A stretch of 34,144 nucleotides of DNA from a bacterium (GTDB lineage: Bacteria; Actinomycetota; Acidimicrobiia; Spongiisociales; JAHEDJ01). Below are positions 1 to 8,754 of this stretch, in pieces. The notes below the pieces were generated by a model. That model saw only the letters and a list, made by a program, of their open reading frames with translations. It did not search any database and was not told the origin of the DNA. The DNA is taken from contig JAHEDJ010000001.1 in the NCBI GenBank assembly GCA_024641325.1, forward strand, positions 257,375 through 291,518. Direction: 5' to 3'. The translations under genes and the position numbers were made by a program. How positions within the stretch are numbered: the stretch's first letter is position 1; the number at the start of each line of letters is the position of its first letter.

Positions 1-2
1 AG

Positions 3-76
3 GCCAGAGGCCAGAGGCCAGAGGCCAGAGACCCGGTCACTGCCTAATGCCTACTGCCTTCTGCCTTCTGCTTACT
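3..76. repeat. GC-phased heptanucleotide tandem repeats
   Basis: Two runs of 7-bp units, each unit starting with GC. Four perfect copies of gccagag fill 3-30. Five variants fill 42-76: gcctaat, gcctact, gccttct, gccttct, gcttact. About 11 bp of unrelated sequence lies between the runs. The stop codon of the lipoprotein gene on the minus strand (TAA, 74-72) lies inside the last unit. Similar arrays occur at 20129-20330 and inside dnaE2. The array may continue left of the window. Confidence 0.85.
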
Positions 77-995
77 CCTGGGTTGTCGCGGTGGGGTCTA
101 CTCGACTCTCCGATCGACGCCGTGATCTCCTGCGCCAGAACCAAATGATGGACACAAGCGGTATGCCGATCACCACGATGACCGGTAGGACGCCCAGCGC
201 AAACCAGATCAATCCATCGACGATGCTCTGGAACGCATCGACGGTAGCGCGGAGTGCATCGCGCACGACCTCGCCCGGCTGCCAGCCCTCGTCGACAATC
301 GGCGCGCCGGTGACTTCTGGGAAAAGGGAGATCTCCACCGTGGCTAGATCGATCAGATCGTCATACAGACGCTGGCGGCCCTGGAGGCGTTCGATCTCGT
401 CGCGTACCTGTCGGATCCGCTCGAACACGTTCAGCAGTTCGTTGGCATCCGAGCTCGACTTCTCCCGTACTTCGGTGAGGATGACCAGGAGCTCTTCTTC
501 GAGTGCCGTCAGGTTGCGGAGTTGCGCCTCGATATCGGCGTACTCTTCGGTGACGTCCTGGCTGCCGATACGCTTGGCGGTCACTTCGTCTGCCAGATCT
601 TCAATCGAAGACAGAGTTGATGTCATATCTCCGGCCGGGATTCGAACGGTCAGGTCGATGAATGGACCGCGGTTCTCGTCGTCAGAACGGGTGAGGTCGG
701 CTGAAGAAACGAAACCACCGGTGCGTTCAACCAGGCTGGTGATTCGGTTGAACAAGCCTTCGGTGTCATCGTCGGTCAGCTCCAGGTAGGCCTCCTGAAT
801 GATCTTGCGATCCTCGAGGGCGCCCCCGCCGTAGGCGAACCTGTCGTCCGCAGGTGCTTCGGCGGAGGTTTCTCCTCCGTCGCTACCACCGACGTCCATG
901 TCGGCGGCGGGGGCCGCCATTTGATCGGCTGTGTCTTCTCCGCAGGCACCGAGCAGCATGGTCAGGGCCATGAGCGTGATTATGAGTTTCCGCAT
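72..995 (-). CDS. DUF4349-type lipoprotein with C-terminal membrane anchor
   Basis: About 307 residues. The start at 995 was chosen because AGGAGG precedes it by about 10 nt and the product then begins MRKLI with a classic lipoprotein signal ending LLGAC (lipidated Cys at about residue 18). An ATG at 1004 is nearly on top of the SD, and the longer ORF to 1100 runs through the imuA promoter. After an acidic, low-complexity linker comes a region starting EDRKIIQEAYLEL, with alternating beta segments and a central coiled coil rich in E, R and L. This matches my memory of the DUF4349 family. A hydrophobic helix (WFALGVLPVIVVIGIPLVSI) and an Arg-rich cytoplasmic tail follow. Function is unknown; an envelope role is inferred. 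The gene diverges from imuA, and the LexA box lies 62 nt upstream of its start, so SOS control in this direction is also possible. Confidence 0.8.
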   Translation of the reverse strand: MRKLIITLMALTMLLGACGEDTADQMAAPAADMDVGGSDGGETSAEAPADDRFAYGGGALEDRKIIQEAYLELTDDDTEGLFNRITSLVERTGGFVSSADLTRSDDENRGPFIDLTVRIPAGDMTSTLSSIEDLADEVTAKRIGSQDVTEEYADIEAQLRNLTALEEELLVILTEVREKSSSDANELLNVFERIRQVRDEIERLQGRQRLYDDLIDLATVEISLFPEVTGAPIVDEGWQPGEVVRDALRATVDAFQSIVDGLIWFALGVLPVIVVIGIPLVSIIWFWRRRSRRRSESRVDPTATTQE

Positions 996-1049
996 GATGT
1001 TCATCCCTCCTGGGGATATGACGTCACCATATCCCGCCCGGGTTCCCAC

Positions 1050-1078
1050 TTGCCGATCGAACATATGTTCGATACGAT
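1050..1078 (+). promoter_or_regulatory. SOS promoter of imuA-imuB with LexA box
   Basis: A perfect 16-bp palindrome, TCGAACATATGTTCGA (1057-1072), matches the actinobacterial/Gram-positive LexA operator pattern CGAAC-N4-GTTCG. It fills the 17-nt spacer between a TTGCCG -35 (1050-1055) and a TACGAT -10 (1073-1078), so bound LexA would block RNA polymerase directly. The imuA ATG is at 1099. The first 18 nt of the core (cgaacatatgttcgatac) recur exactly at the dnaE2 promoter. Confidence 0.9.
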
Positions 1079-1098
1079 AGAGAGTCCTTTCTGAGGAC

Positions 1099-1746
1099 AT
1101 GCGGGTGGATGAGACAGCGACGGCGCGGACGGCAATGCAGCCAGGAGGTACGAGTTGGGACCTCCGGGCAGAGCCAGGCCGGACTATCGGTCTGCTCGGG
1201 ACTGCCGGTGGAGGTTTGACGAGGCTGGGACTTTCACTGCTCGTTGATTTGTCGCGAAGGGCACCGGTTGCTGTTGTTGATGTACGCGGGTGGATTTCGC
1301 CGATCGCTGCGTTCGAAGTCGGTATCTATCCAGAGCATCTGGTATTCGTGAGGAGTAGGGAACGTCTGCAGTGGCCCCAGGTGGTGGCCGCATTACTAGA
1401 GGGTCTTCAAGCGGTTTATGCCGAGGTACCGGTCGGCATACCCGACGCTCATTTGCGGCGATTGGCAGCGTTGGCCAGATCGCGGGGAGGAGCACTTCTG
1501 CTGCGCCCCCTCGATGGTCGGCTTCCTTCCGGTGTATCGCACCTATCCCTGCAATCAGAAGAGGTGAAATGGAACGGTGCAGATGCGGGACATGGATGTC
1601 TGAGGCGCCGGCATCTCCAGATGCGTGCATGGGGAAAAGGGATGGGTGGTATCGAACGGCTCATAGAGGTGGAGGAAGATGGCGAGAATCCTTTGCGTGT
1701 GGTGGCCGGAATGGTCGCTCCGACGGCAGGACGCGCCACCGGATAG
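1099..1746 (+). CDS. imuA: ImuA-like accessory protein of the SOS mutasome
   Basis: 215 residues, beginning at the first ATG after the LexA-regulated promoter. It has the size and layout of actinobacterial ImuA' proteins, which are distant RecA/SulA-like folds. At residues 34-41 the Walker A position reads GTAGGGLT and lacks the invariant Lys, so ATP binding is doubtful, as is usual in this group. A Walker-B-like hydrophobic strand (VAVVDVRG) follows. Its 3' end overlaps imuB by 68 nt in another frame, which implies translational coupling. In mycobacteria, ImuA' and ImuB bring the error-prone polymerase DnaE2 to the replication clamp. Identification rests on gene order, the SOS box and the degenerate P-loop, because sequence conservation in this family is low. 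Confidence 0.75.
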   Translation: MRVDETATARTAMQPGGTSWDLRAEPGRTIGLLGTAGGGLTRLGLSLLVDLSRRAPVAVVDVRGWISPIAAFEVGIYPEHLVFVRSRERLQWPQVVAALLEGLQAVYAEVPVGIPDAHLRRLAALARSRGGALLLRPLDGRLPSGVSHLSLQSEEVKWNGADAGHGCLRRRHLQMRAWGKGMGGIERLIEVEEDGENPLRVVAGMVAPTAGRATG

Positions 1747-3145
1747 CCCCTGTTTCGTCGTTCAGCAGCAAACCGGCGGGTTCCGCGTTGTGGCAGCGAA
1801 CCCAAAGGCACGTAGCTCCGGTGTCGCGCAGGGTATGTCTCGCAGGGAGGCAGAAGGTTTGTGTCCCGGTGCAGTGGTGCTCGAACGGGACCTCGGCTTC
1901 GAAACAACGGACTTCGAACAGGTCGTCGTTGCCATCGAGAACCTCGTACCGAAGGTCGAGGTGGTCGAACCCGGTCTTGTCTTCGTTCCCATTCAAGGCG
2001 CGCTCCGTTACTACGGAGGTGAGCGTCCGCTCGTTGAACGGATGTTTGATCGACTCACCGAGTGGCCGGGAGGGAGGTTGGGTGTCGCCCACGGCCCTTT
2101 CGCCGCCAGGCGAGCCGCAGCTCTCGCCACCGAAGCGCCTGTGTGCGTCGATGATGATGTTGCGTTCCTGGCCGGCCTCACAGTCGATGTACTTCCAGAT
2201 GACGACCTCGTAGCAACCTTCAGATGGTTGGGGATTGGGACGCTGGGAGAGTTGTCGCAGCTCCCAAGAGAGGCTTTGGCATCGAGGTTCGGTGAGCCGG
2301 GGCTCGTTGTTCACCGGCTTGCCAGCGGGGAAGACAGGATGGTGGCTCCCAGAGGGGTACCTGAGGACATTTCGGTAGAGCAGTTCTATGAGGAGCCGCT
2401 TCAGTTGCTCGACCAGGCAGGCTTTGCAGCTCGGGCCCTTGCCGGGCGATTGATCGTGGCACTCGATGAGTACGGGGCAGCTCCTTATAGGGTTGAAGTT
2501 TCGGTATGGGCGGCCGATGGTACGAAGAGGGTCAGAGTATGGCGAAGTGCCGATCCCTTCACCGAGCATGGTCTCGCCGAGCGAGTCTGGTGGCAGCTCC
2601 GGGCATGGATCGAAACGGCAGGAGTATCGGGCGGAATTGTCAGGCTTCGCCTTCAACCGGCAGACCTCTCCGATGCCGGACGCCAACTCTCTCTCGAGGA
2701 AGACACGGTTACCCGGCTCGAGGCCGTCAGAGCTCTCCATCGTGCGCAAGCCCTGGTTGGTCCGGATGCGGTACTCCAAGCGCAAGCGCAGGGTGGACGG
2801 AGGCCTTCTGAGCAGGTGGGCTGGTTCCGCTGGGGTGAGGAAGCCTCAATACCACAACGCAATCCGAAGGCTCCCTGGCCGGGGCGGGTGCCGTCACCAA
2901 CCCCGGTGCTAGTCCCGCCCGACCCGCAGTCAATTGAAGTGGAGTGGGACGGGGGCATTCCTGCCCGTGTTCGTTTGCGAAGCAGGTGGGAAACGGTGAC
3001 CACCTGGGCAGGGCCATGGTCTTTGGTTGGTCGCTGGTGGGAAGGTGAGGAAACGGTCGAGCGTTATCAGATTGTTACTTCTGCTACTGCACTGTTGTGT
3101 GAAGTGCGAGACGGTATCGCCTTTGTCGTTGGGATTTACGATTGA
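1679..3145 (+). CDS. imuB: ImuB, catalytically inactive Y-family polymerase-like protein
   Basis: 488 residues; the N-terminus MARILCVWWPEWSL is typical of ImuB. GGAGGA at 1671-1676 lies only 2 nt before the ATG, inside imuA. The Y-family fold is recognisable, but the acidic catalytic motifs are missing. The first motif reads CVWWPEW where active enzymes have DxD, and the SxDE region reads VPIQGALRYYGG. The GIGTLGELSQLPREALASRFG segment (about 185-206) is the helix-hairpin-helix thumb. RQLSLEE at 335-341 is a plausible beta-clamp binding motif, comparable to QLPLWG in mycobacterial ImuB. Known role in the family: a scaffold linking DnaE2 and ImuA' to the clamp during SOS translesion synthesis and induced mutagenesis. 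Confidence 0.93.
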   Translation: MARILCVWWPEWSLRRQDAPPDSPCFVVQQQTGGFRVVAANPKARSSGVAQGMSRREAEGLCPGAVVLERDLGFETTDFEQVVVAIENLVPKVEVVEPGLVFVPIQGALRYYGGERPLVERMFDRLTEWPGGRLGVAHGPFAARRAAALATEAPVCVDDDVAFLAGLTVDVLPDDDLVATFRWLGIGTLGELSQLPREALASRFGEPGLVVHRLASGEDRMVAPRGVPEDISVEQFYEEPLQLLDQAGFAARALAGRLIVALDEYGAAPYRVEVSVWAADGTKRVRVWRSADPFTEHGLAERVWWQLRAWIETAGVSGGIVRLRLQPADLSDAGRQLSLEEDTVTRLEAVRALHRAQALVGPDAVLQAQAQGGRRPSEQVGWFRWGEEASIPQRNPKAPWPGRVPSPTPVLVPPDPQSIEVEWDGGIPARVRLRSRWETVTTWAGPWSLVGRWWEGEETVERYQIVTSATALLCEVRDGIAFVVGIYD

Positions 3146-3215
3146 CCGGATTGCTACCGGTATGACTTCGCACTTCTACAGGATCGAGCAGGAACGGGTA
3201 TCTCGGTAGGCTTCA

Positions 3216-3947
3216 CTAAACGCCCGCAGCTTCGACCATTTCCTCGATCTTCTGCTTCGTGAGATCCCGCAGCCTCACAACGTCTTTGCGGGTCAGCCCG
3301 GAGGTTTCGATTGGCTCCGAAATGGTCACCTTCATCGGTCCTCCGAAGATCGGCCTGTGCTGCGGCCACACCAGGTGGCCGCCGTGCACCATGACAGGCA
3401 GGATGGGAAGCCCGGAATCGATTGCGATTGCGAAGGCGCCGCGCTTGAAAGCGTGCACTTCCCCATCCCGGAAGCGGGTACCTTCCGCGTAAACGAGGAT
3501 CGAGTGTCCACGTCGTATCACCTCCGCCGAGTGCGAGTTGATTTGCCCGTGAACTGCGGCTCCTGCCTGGCGGTCGACCTCGACGATTCCGATGGCCCGG
3601 AGGGCGGTGCCCAGGATCGGGACGCCGAACAGTTCCGTCTTGGCTAGAAACCTGATCGGCACCGGTAGGGCCAGGAAGTGGGCCGGAATGTCCAGGGCAG
3701 CCTGGTGATTGGAGACCACCACATACGAACGGGTCGGATCAACGTGTTCTTGTCCCGCAACGGTCAGCCTGACGCCGGCACCGGCGAGGATGGTTCTTCC
3801 CCACCAATGGATTATTTTCTCGATGCGCTCCGCGGACTCGTCGCGCCATGCGAGGAATGTGACCGACCACGCGGCGATCCAGGTCGCCAAACCGGCGACG
3901 GTGATCGCCAGCACAGTGCGAAATGGCGACTTGATCCACCGAAGCAT
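3216..3947 (-). CDS. plsC: 1-acyl-sn-glycerol-3-phosphate acyltransferase (PlsC family)
   Basis: 243 residues. An N-terminal membrane helix (about 11-34) precedes the acyltransferase domain. The catalytic NHQAALD motif (HX4D; His81, Asp86) and the glycerol-phosphate-binding EGTR (155-158) are intact. The family transfers an acyl chain to lysophosphatidic acid to give phosphatidic acid at the inner face of the membrane. Its ATG overlaps the stop of the upstream MFS gene as TGATG, so the two are translationally coupled. Longer readings of this frame to 5318 are antisense/shadow sequence over the MFS gene. The exact acyl acceptor cannot be told from sequence. Confidence 0.9.
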   Translation of the reverse strand: MLRWIKSPFRTVLAITVAGLATWIAAWSVTFLAWRDESAERIEKIIHWWGRTILAGAGVRLTVAGQEHVDPTRSYVVVSNHQAALDIPAHFLALPVPIRFLAKTELFGVPILGTALRAIGIVEVDRQAGAAVHGQINSHSAEVIRRGHSILVYAEGTRFRDGEVHAFKRGAFAIAIDSGLPILPVMVHGGHLVWPQHRPIFGGPMKVTISEPIETSGLTRKDVVRLRDLTKQKIEEMVEAAGV

Positions 3948-5185
3948 CAGGGCAGCGTAGCCGTTCGTTGGCGGGCAAAAACGGATCGATGATGGATGAA
4001 TACCCCGGCGGGGATGAGGAGCAGAGCCGCGCCCAGGGCGTTGAGGTAGGGGTATCCGGCGGCGGCGAGAATGATCCCGGACGACAGGCTCGCCGCCGCC
4101 CCCGACAGCCACACCGAAGCGTCGACGGCTCCCTGGAGTCGGAGCCGTTCGTCTATTGCCAATCCTTCCGTAAGGATGGCGCTGCCACCGATGAAAGCAA
4201 AGTTCCATCCGAGGCCGAGCAAGAACAGCGCGGCTACCAGCCTGGCCGTCGAATCGGCTGGAGCGGTTCCTGCCAGCGCAACAGAAATGAGCACGATCGC
4301 CATGCCGGCGGCAGCCACCTGGGGCCGTCCAAAGCGGTCTCCAAGAATCCCCGTAAGGGGTGAGAGAGCAAACATACCCAGCGTGTGGGCGGAAATGACG
4401 ATGCCCACGATCTCGAGCCCGGCTCCGCCATTTCGAAGGAAGATGGGCGTCATTGCCATGATCAGGACCATTACGAAGTGGCTGGTCACCATGGAGGCGA
4501 TGGCTACCTGAACTCGAGGCACGCGCGCCAGTGCCGCCAGCGGCTGAGAGGATACGATCCTGTCGCCGTCGTCCGATACCACCATCTTCAGTGGATCCGG
4601 ACGCAGGAACATGGCATAGAAGCCGGCCGCACCGAGAAAAGCGAAGGCGGCGACAATGTACGGCCCGGAGAATGCCTTCAGCCCCGATCCTTCCGCGAGA
4701 TCGGCAGACACTCTGAGCAGGTTTGGACCGGCTACAGAACCGATCGTGCTCGCCCACACGATCCAGCCGATGGCTGCCGTCCGGCGGCTGGTTTGATGGA
4801 GATCGGCCGCTGCGTAGCGAGTGAGGTGGCTGGCGCTGTTGCCGAAACCGAGTGAGAACATGGCGAAGATGAGCAATGCGAAAGACGCCGATCCGACGGC
4901 GAGGGCCGCTATCGCCGCAGCCGTCCCGGCGAGAATGTAAGCACCGATGAGGATCGGCCGGCGGCCCAAACGGACCGTCAGCGAGGCAAGGATCGTCGAT
5001 CCCAAGGCGGTTCCGATCGTCGACGCGGCAGCCGGAACGCCTGCCAGATTGGATGAGCCCGTCAGGTCTTCGGCAGCCAGACCGGCGACCGTGATGGCTG
5101 CGATGAAACCTGTGCTGGTGAGGCCAACTCCGCTGAAGAGGACGCCGGTTAGTTTGCGGCGCACAAGCGCGGATTGGTCGGGCAT
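3947..5185 (-). CDS. MFS transporter
   Basis: 412 residues with about 12 hydrophobic segments. The loop between TM2 and TM3 reads VRLGRRPILIG, a form of the MFS signature, and a second copy between TM8 and TM9 reads GDRFGRPQ. The central cytoplasmic loop (about 205-225) is polar. Substrate is unknown; the pattern fits drug or metabolite efflux carriers. It is co-transcribed with plsC, overlapping it by one base (TGATG), so a lipid or envelope connection is possible but is inference only. A start slightly downstream is possible. Confidence 0.88.
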   Translation of the reverse strand: MPDQSALVRRKLTGVLFSGVGLTSTGFIAAITVAGLAAEDLTGSSNLAGVPAAASTIGTALGSTILASLTVRLGRRPILIGAYILAGTAAAIAALAVGSASFALLIFAMFSLGFGNSASHLTRYAAADLHQTSRRTAAIGWIVWASTIGSVAGPNLLRVSADLAEGSGLKAFSGPYIVAAFAFLGAAGFYAMFLRPDPLKMVVSDDGDRIVSSQPLAALARVPRVQVAIASMVTSHFVMVLIMAMTPIFLRNGGAGLEIVGIVISAHTLGMFALSPLTGILGDRFGRPQVAAAGMAIVLISVALAGTAPADSTARLVAALFLLGLGWNFAFIGGSAILTEGLAIDERLRLQGAVDASVWLSGAAASLSSGIILAAAGYPYLNALGAALLLIPAGVFIHHRSVFARQRTATLP

Positions 5186-5208
5186 CGGGCGATTCTAGAG
5201 GTAGTGGC

Positions 5209-6009
5209 TCAACCGTCCTTCGTCGCACTGTTTCCAGTCGGCACGAGCTCCGGGATCGTAGACGAGTACTCGAGTGCTTCGAGGATGGTGGGTAGCGCGG
5301 CCTTGGCCCACACCTCATGGCCGCGCTTGTTCGGATGGAATCGATCTGCTGAGAAGAGGTGCTGGTCCGAACGGTAGGTGGGCGTTGTCAGTTCCCACAT
5401 GGGGATGTGGAAGATGCGGTCACTTTCAGCCGCGATGCGGCCGTGCGTCGCGTGGGTGGCTCTGGCCCGCGAGGTTGCTATAGCGCTGAGGGGGAAAGGC
5501 AGCCTCGGGGCTGTGCCGATGTCACCCGCGCCGGCGAGCACGATCGTCCGCGACCGCTCGAGTAAGGCGGAACAGATGGTCGTCAGAATCTGGCGCATTT
5601 GCAGTTGGGTCATGCCGCGCAAGGCGTCGTTGGAGCCGGCAGAGACCAGTACCATGTCGTATCCGGTCGAGGTCTCCTCGATCTGGGTGAACAAGACGTC
5701 GTTCAGTCTGGCGCCGCCAAAGGCGAAGCTGTCGATCCGGATCCGGTACTGCTCTGTCAGTTGGGGGATGAGTTGTCGCACCCAGATGTCGTCGGCCGAA
5801 TAGAGACCCGGGCCGGTGATAGTGCTGTCGCCGAGCAACGCGATTGTCCGATGCGGCAGGTTCGGGTCGCCGAACTCCCCCGACGGATCGAGATCAGGGA
5901 ACGACGGGAAGTCGTAATGGGCGGCCCACTGCTGTTCCATCCACAGCACAGCAAGAAGCGCCACTCCGGCGGCGCCGGCGCTTCGCGTGAGTCTGCGTAC
6001 CGGCATCAT
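5209..6009 (-). CDS. Exported SGNH/GDSL-type hydrolase
   Basis: 266 residues from the ATG at 6009, chosen because GGGAAG lies 8 nt upstream (an adjacent ATG at 6006 is equally possible). The N-terminus has Arg residues and a hydrophobic stretch (about 11-25) consistent with a signal or anchor, so the enzyme probably acts outside the membrane. SGNH blocks are all visible: GDST with nucleophile Ser62, FGGARLND (block II Gly), GSND (126-129, block III Asn) and DRFHP (Asp222, His225). The family comprises esterases, lipases and carbohydrate acetylesterases; the substrate here is unknown. The gene is divergent from the LLM oxidoreductase, with 52 nt between starts. Confidence 0.88.
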   Translation of the reverse strand: MMPVRRLTRSAGAAGVALLAVLWMEQQWAAHYDFPSFPDLDPSGEFGDPNLPHRTIALLGDSTITGPGLYSADDIWVRQLIPQLTEQYRIRIDSFAFGGARLNDVLFTQIEETSTGYDMVLVSAGSNDALRGMTQLQMRQILTTICSALLERSRTIVLAGAGDIGTAPRLPFPLSAIATSRARATHATHGRIAAESDRIFHIPMWELTTPTYRSDQHLFSADRFHPNKRGHEVWAKAALPTILEALEYSSTIPELVPTGNSATKDG

Positions 6010-6061
6010 TATCCGCTCTTCCCTACAACAACGTAGCATGTGTCGCTGCGGAGGTGGATCA

Positions 6062-7087
6062 TTGCGGTTGGGACTCAATCTGGGTTATGCGGGCGTCGGC
6101 GCTGGAGAGATCGTCGCCGAGGCAGAACAGCTGGGCTACGACTCGGTGTGGGCAGCAGAAGCGTGGGGTTTTGACGCGGTATCCGTTCTGTCCTGGCTGG
6201 CTGCCAAGACAGAACGGATACATGTTGGTTCCGCGGTTCTTCAGATGCCGGCCAGAACGCCGGCAATGACGGCGATGACTGCCTACACGCTCGACGAGTT
6301 GTCCGGCGGCCGTATGCGGCTCGGGCTTGGACTGTCCGGTCCGCAGGTCGTCGAAGGCTGGCATGGTGTTCCCTACGGCAAGCCGCTGGGAAAGACGCGT
6401 GAATACGTGTCGATCGTGCGTCGCGTACTGGAGCGCCGCAAACGACTCCAGCACGATGGCATCCATTATCAAATCCCGTACCAGGGGGCCGACGCGACAG
6501 GATTGGGCAAGCCGTTGATGCTCATCGGCCGTCCAACCCGGCCGGACCTCCCCATTTATCTTGCTTCGATTGGCCCGAAGAACGTGGCTCTGACTGCAGA
6601 GATTGCCGACGGCTGGTTACCGGTCTTCTTTTCGCCGGAGCATGCTCGAGAGGTTTTCTGGCCTCATCTCGAAGAAGGCTTCTCCCGGTCTGGTGATGGG
6701 CGCAATCGAGCCGTGTTCGACGTTGCCCCAACAGTCTCGGCGGTCATCACCGACGACCTCGACTCCGGCCGCGCTCAGATCAAACCCTACCTGGCCCTCT
6801 ACATCGGCGGGATGGGGGCAAAGAGCCGCAACTTCTACAACGATCTGGCCGGGCGCTACGGCTTCGAAAAGGAGGCCCGGGAGATTCAAACCCTCTATCT
6901 GGCCGGGCGCAAAGAGGAAGCCATCGCTTCCGTTCCAGATGCGCTGGTCGATCTGACCAGCCTGGTCGGAACGCGAGAAATGGTGCGGGATCGTCTGGAG
7001 GTGTGGAAGGAATCGGGGGTCACGTCGCTACTCGTGGGCCTGACGGATTTGGTCACGCTCCGAGCGCTGGCAGAACTCGTCCTGTAG
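6062..7087 (+). CDS. LLM-class flavin/F420-dependent oxidoreductase
   Basis: 341 residues. The TTG start at 6062 was chosen because GGAGGTG (6050-6056) lies 5 nt upstream and the product then begins with the family-typical [M][10 protein letters not shown]. The upstream extension to 5987 is antisense to the SGNH gene start. The luciferase-like TIM-barrel pattern is clear: [85 protein letters not shown]. In actinobacteria such proteins usually reduce or oxidise substrates with coenzyme F420, but the sequence alone does not exclude FMN. Substrate is unknown. Confidence 0.9.
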   Translation: MRLGLNLGYAGVGAGEIVAEAEQLGYDSVWAAEAWGFDAVSVLSWLAAKTERIHVGSAVLQMPARTPAMTAMTAYTLDELSGGRMRLGLGLSGPQVVEGWHGVPYGKPLGKTREYVSIVRRVLERRKRLQHDGIHYQIPYQGADATGLGKPLMLIGRPTRPDLPIYLASIGPKNVALTAEIADGWLPVFFSPEHAREVFWPHLEEGFSRSGDGRNRAVFDVAPTVSAVITDDLDSGRAQIKPYLALYIGGMGAKSRNFYNDLAGRYGFEKEAREIQTLYLAGRKEEAIASVPDALVDLTSLVGTREMVRDRLEVWKESGVTSLLVGLTDLVTLRALAELVL

Positions 7088-7092
7088 GCGAA

Positions 7093-7120
7093 CGTCGGCC
7101 CTCCCGAAGGAGGGCCGACG
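7093..7120. terminator. Hairpin between convergent genes
   Basis: A perfect 12-bp GC-rich stem (cgtcggccctcc / ggagggccgacg) closes a CGAA tetraloop. It starts 6 nt after the LLM oxidoreductase stop and lies 23 nt beyond the stop of the converging Ig-like gene. There is no U-run on either strand, so it may be a bidirectional L-shaped/actinobacterial terminator or a 3'-end stabiliser. Confidence 0.7.
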
Positions 7121-7142
7121 ACAGGGCCGGGAGGAGAACCGG

Positions 7143-8498
7143 CTACTTCGCCAGGACCGTGAAGGTGAACACCTTGGAGTGCCCCTCGGAGTCGCTGATC
7201 GTCACGTTGAACGGTTGGTTGGGAGTGGCGCCCTCGAAGAACACTTGAAGGTCCCAGTATCCGAGGTCTCCTGCCATCGTGCTGGCGCCGCCGAAGGGTG
7301 ACTCTGCCCAGATCGTTGCACCGGGTGTGGCGGTTCCCTTGAAGACGTCGTACGGCGGGTTCTCGCTGCACGATCCGTACTTCTGGATAACGCTGAAACC
7401 GATGGGGGTAGGTTCGTATCGGAAGTCGAAGGTTCTCCGGTCACCCTCCGTTGTCTCAACAACGATGCCAATCGTCTGACCGGGCATGAGCCCCGCGAAG
7501 TGAACCTTGAGATAGAACTCACCCCCCTCAGCCACCGTCTCAGCCGAGCCGTAATCAGAGTAAGCGCCGATAACGGTTCCGGGTGTGGCAGTCCCTGTGA
7601 ACTTCTCCCATTGATCGGAGTTCACTCCGTACTTCTGGGTGATGGTGAAGTCGTATTGGGCATCCGGGTTGTATTTGCTCTTGAACTCGAATGTCTTCGA
7701 GTGCCCGTCGGTATCGGCGATCTTGACTGCGAACCACTGGTAGTAGGGGGCGCTGGGGAACTTGACTTTCATCTCCCACTTGCCCTTTTCGGTCACCGTT
7801 GTCGACGCAGAACCGAAATCTGATGTTGCCTTCACTGTGGTGCCCGGTCGTCCGGTTCCGTAGAAGACGTCGTACGGCGGATTGGCCGCGGAGACTTTGT
7901 AGCTCTGATTGGCCGTGAACGCATGCTCGCCTTCGGCAGAGCTGTAGAAGACCTTGACGGTTGCCTCAGACATGTTTCCGGCCTCATCGAATGCCTTGAT
8001 GGTGGCCAGATTTCCGCCGGGTTCGAGAAGGAGGACAATGGACCAGTAACCGTCGGCGTTGACATCGGCCCTGAACCCGGCCGCTTTGACGATCGCCCCC
8101 GGCTCGACCTTGCCCTCGAACCTCAATTCCCTGGTGGATACGGTCGCCCCGTACTCCGGAGACGTGATGATGAGATCCGGCGGGTTGGTGTCGACACCTT
8201 TTTCCGGGGTTTCTGCCGCCACCGGCTTTTCCTCGGCCGGCTTTTCGTCTTTGGGAGCCGGCGCCTCCACTTCCTCTTGGGCCTTGATCGTGGTCGGTGT
8301 CTTGGACTTCTCGGCCGTTTCGTCGACAGCCGGAGCCTCCTGCTCCTCCAGGGAGAGAAGCGTGTCGAATTCGGCGGCCTCTGCGTCTGCAAAGTTGTCG
8401 TCGGCAGACGGCAAGTACTCGCCCATCTGAGCGAGGGCAATACCGCCGGCGATCACGACTACGAAGGTGGTGGCGAATATCCCGAGCCTGCGAAACAC
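7143..8498 (-). CDS. Membrane-anchored Ig-like multi-repeat protein (paralogue of 19217-20122)
   Basis: 451 residues from the GTG at 8498, chosen because AGGAGG lies 6 nt upstream; an ATG at 8522 lies before the SD. Only a few cytoplasmic residues (VFRRLG) precede one membrane helix (about 5-24). Then comes a charged Glu/Pro/Lys linker, an Ig-like domain beginning NPPDLIITSPEYGATV, and three modules of about 80 residues. The first and third carry NPPYDVF; all carry (F/Y)GTxxPGT or TGTATPG and end in a GHSKxFxF-like strand. The paralogue behind the ECF sigma factor has the same Ig-like domain but only one such module. No catalytic motif is seen; an adhesive or sensing role outside the membrane is inferred. 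Its promoter carries the same element as the sigma operon. Confidence 0.8.
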   Translation of the reverse strand: MFRRLGIFATTFVVVIAGGIALAQMGEYLPSADDNFADAEAAEFDTLLSLEEQEAPAVDETAEKSKTPTTIKAQEEVEAPAPKDEKPAEEKPVAAETPEKGVDTNPPDLIITSPEYGATVSTRELRFEGKVEPGAIVKAAGFRADVNADGYWSIVLLLEPGGNLATIKAFDEAGNMSEATVKVFYSSAEGEHAFTANQSYKVSAANPPYDVFYGTGRPGTTVKATSDFGSASTTVTEKGKWEMKVKFPSAPYYQWFAVKIADTDGHSKTFEFKSKYNPDAQYDFTITQKYGVNSDQWEKFTGTATPGTVIGAYSDYGSAETVAEGGEFYLKVHFAGLMPGQTIGIVVETTEGDRRTFDFRYEPTPIGFSVIQKYGSCSENPPYDVFKGTATPGATIWAESPFGGASTMAGDLGYWDLQVFFEGATPNQPFNVTISDSEGHSKVFTFTVLAK

Positions 8499-8554
8499 GT
8501 TGATCCTCCTGTGACTGGTCATCACTTGTAGGTGTCGTATGGTCACTGTCAGTG

Positions 8555-8585
8555 GTTACTCGCAGCACAAGCGCAAAAGGTTTAC
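8555..8585 (-). promoter_or_regulatory. ECF-type promoter element upstream of the Ig-like gene
   Basis: On the minus strand this reads GTAAACCTTT, 13 nt, CGAGTAAC. The element upstream of the ECF sigma gene (18625-18655) is GTAAACCTTT, 13 nt, CGAGTTAC: 17 of 18 defined positions are identical and the spacing is the same. The AACCTTT core resembles ECF -35 elements. It lies 57 nt before the GTG start, against 50 nt at the sigma gene. Inference: both genes are read by the same ECF sigma factor. Confidence 0.75.
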
Positions 8586-8721
8586 TCGAGGCCTTGGGCG
8601 CAGTCCGGGCGTCGTCACATCGTTGGGAGGGGTTCCGGCCGGTGGCCCGCCGCCGGAAAGCGAACTGCGAATTACTAAGCGTTAGGTCAAGAGATTCTCC
8701 TTGGCCGCGCCAATAGCGTAC

Positions 8722-8742
8722 CGAACATATGTTCGATACAAT
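8722..8742 (+). promoter_or_regulatory. SOS promoter of dnaE2 with LexA box
   Basis: The 14-bp palindrome CGAACATATGTTCG (8722-8735) overlaps the promoter just upstream of a TACAAT -10 (8737-8742). The -35 is weak (TAGCGT at 8714-8719, 17-nt spacer). The ATG follows the -10 by only 12 nt and no SD is visible, so the transcript may be nearly leaderless. The 18 nt cgaacatatgttcgatac are identical to the imuA promoter. Confidence 0.9.
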
Positions 8743-8754
8743 CAATCTCGTCCC

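Noticed and set aside
1661..2785. 374-residue minus-strand ORF
   Set aside because: It is antisense to imuB; its translation shows no family features and no SD.
3950..5318. Apparent 700-residue fusion in the plsC frame
   Set aside because: Only the last 243 codons encode PlsC; the rest is a shadow of the MFS gene on the same strand with basic, low-complexity translation.
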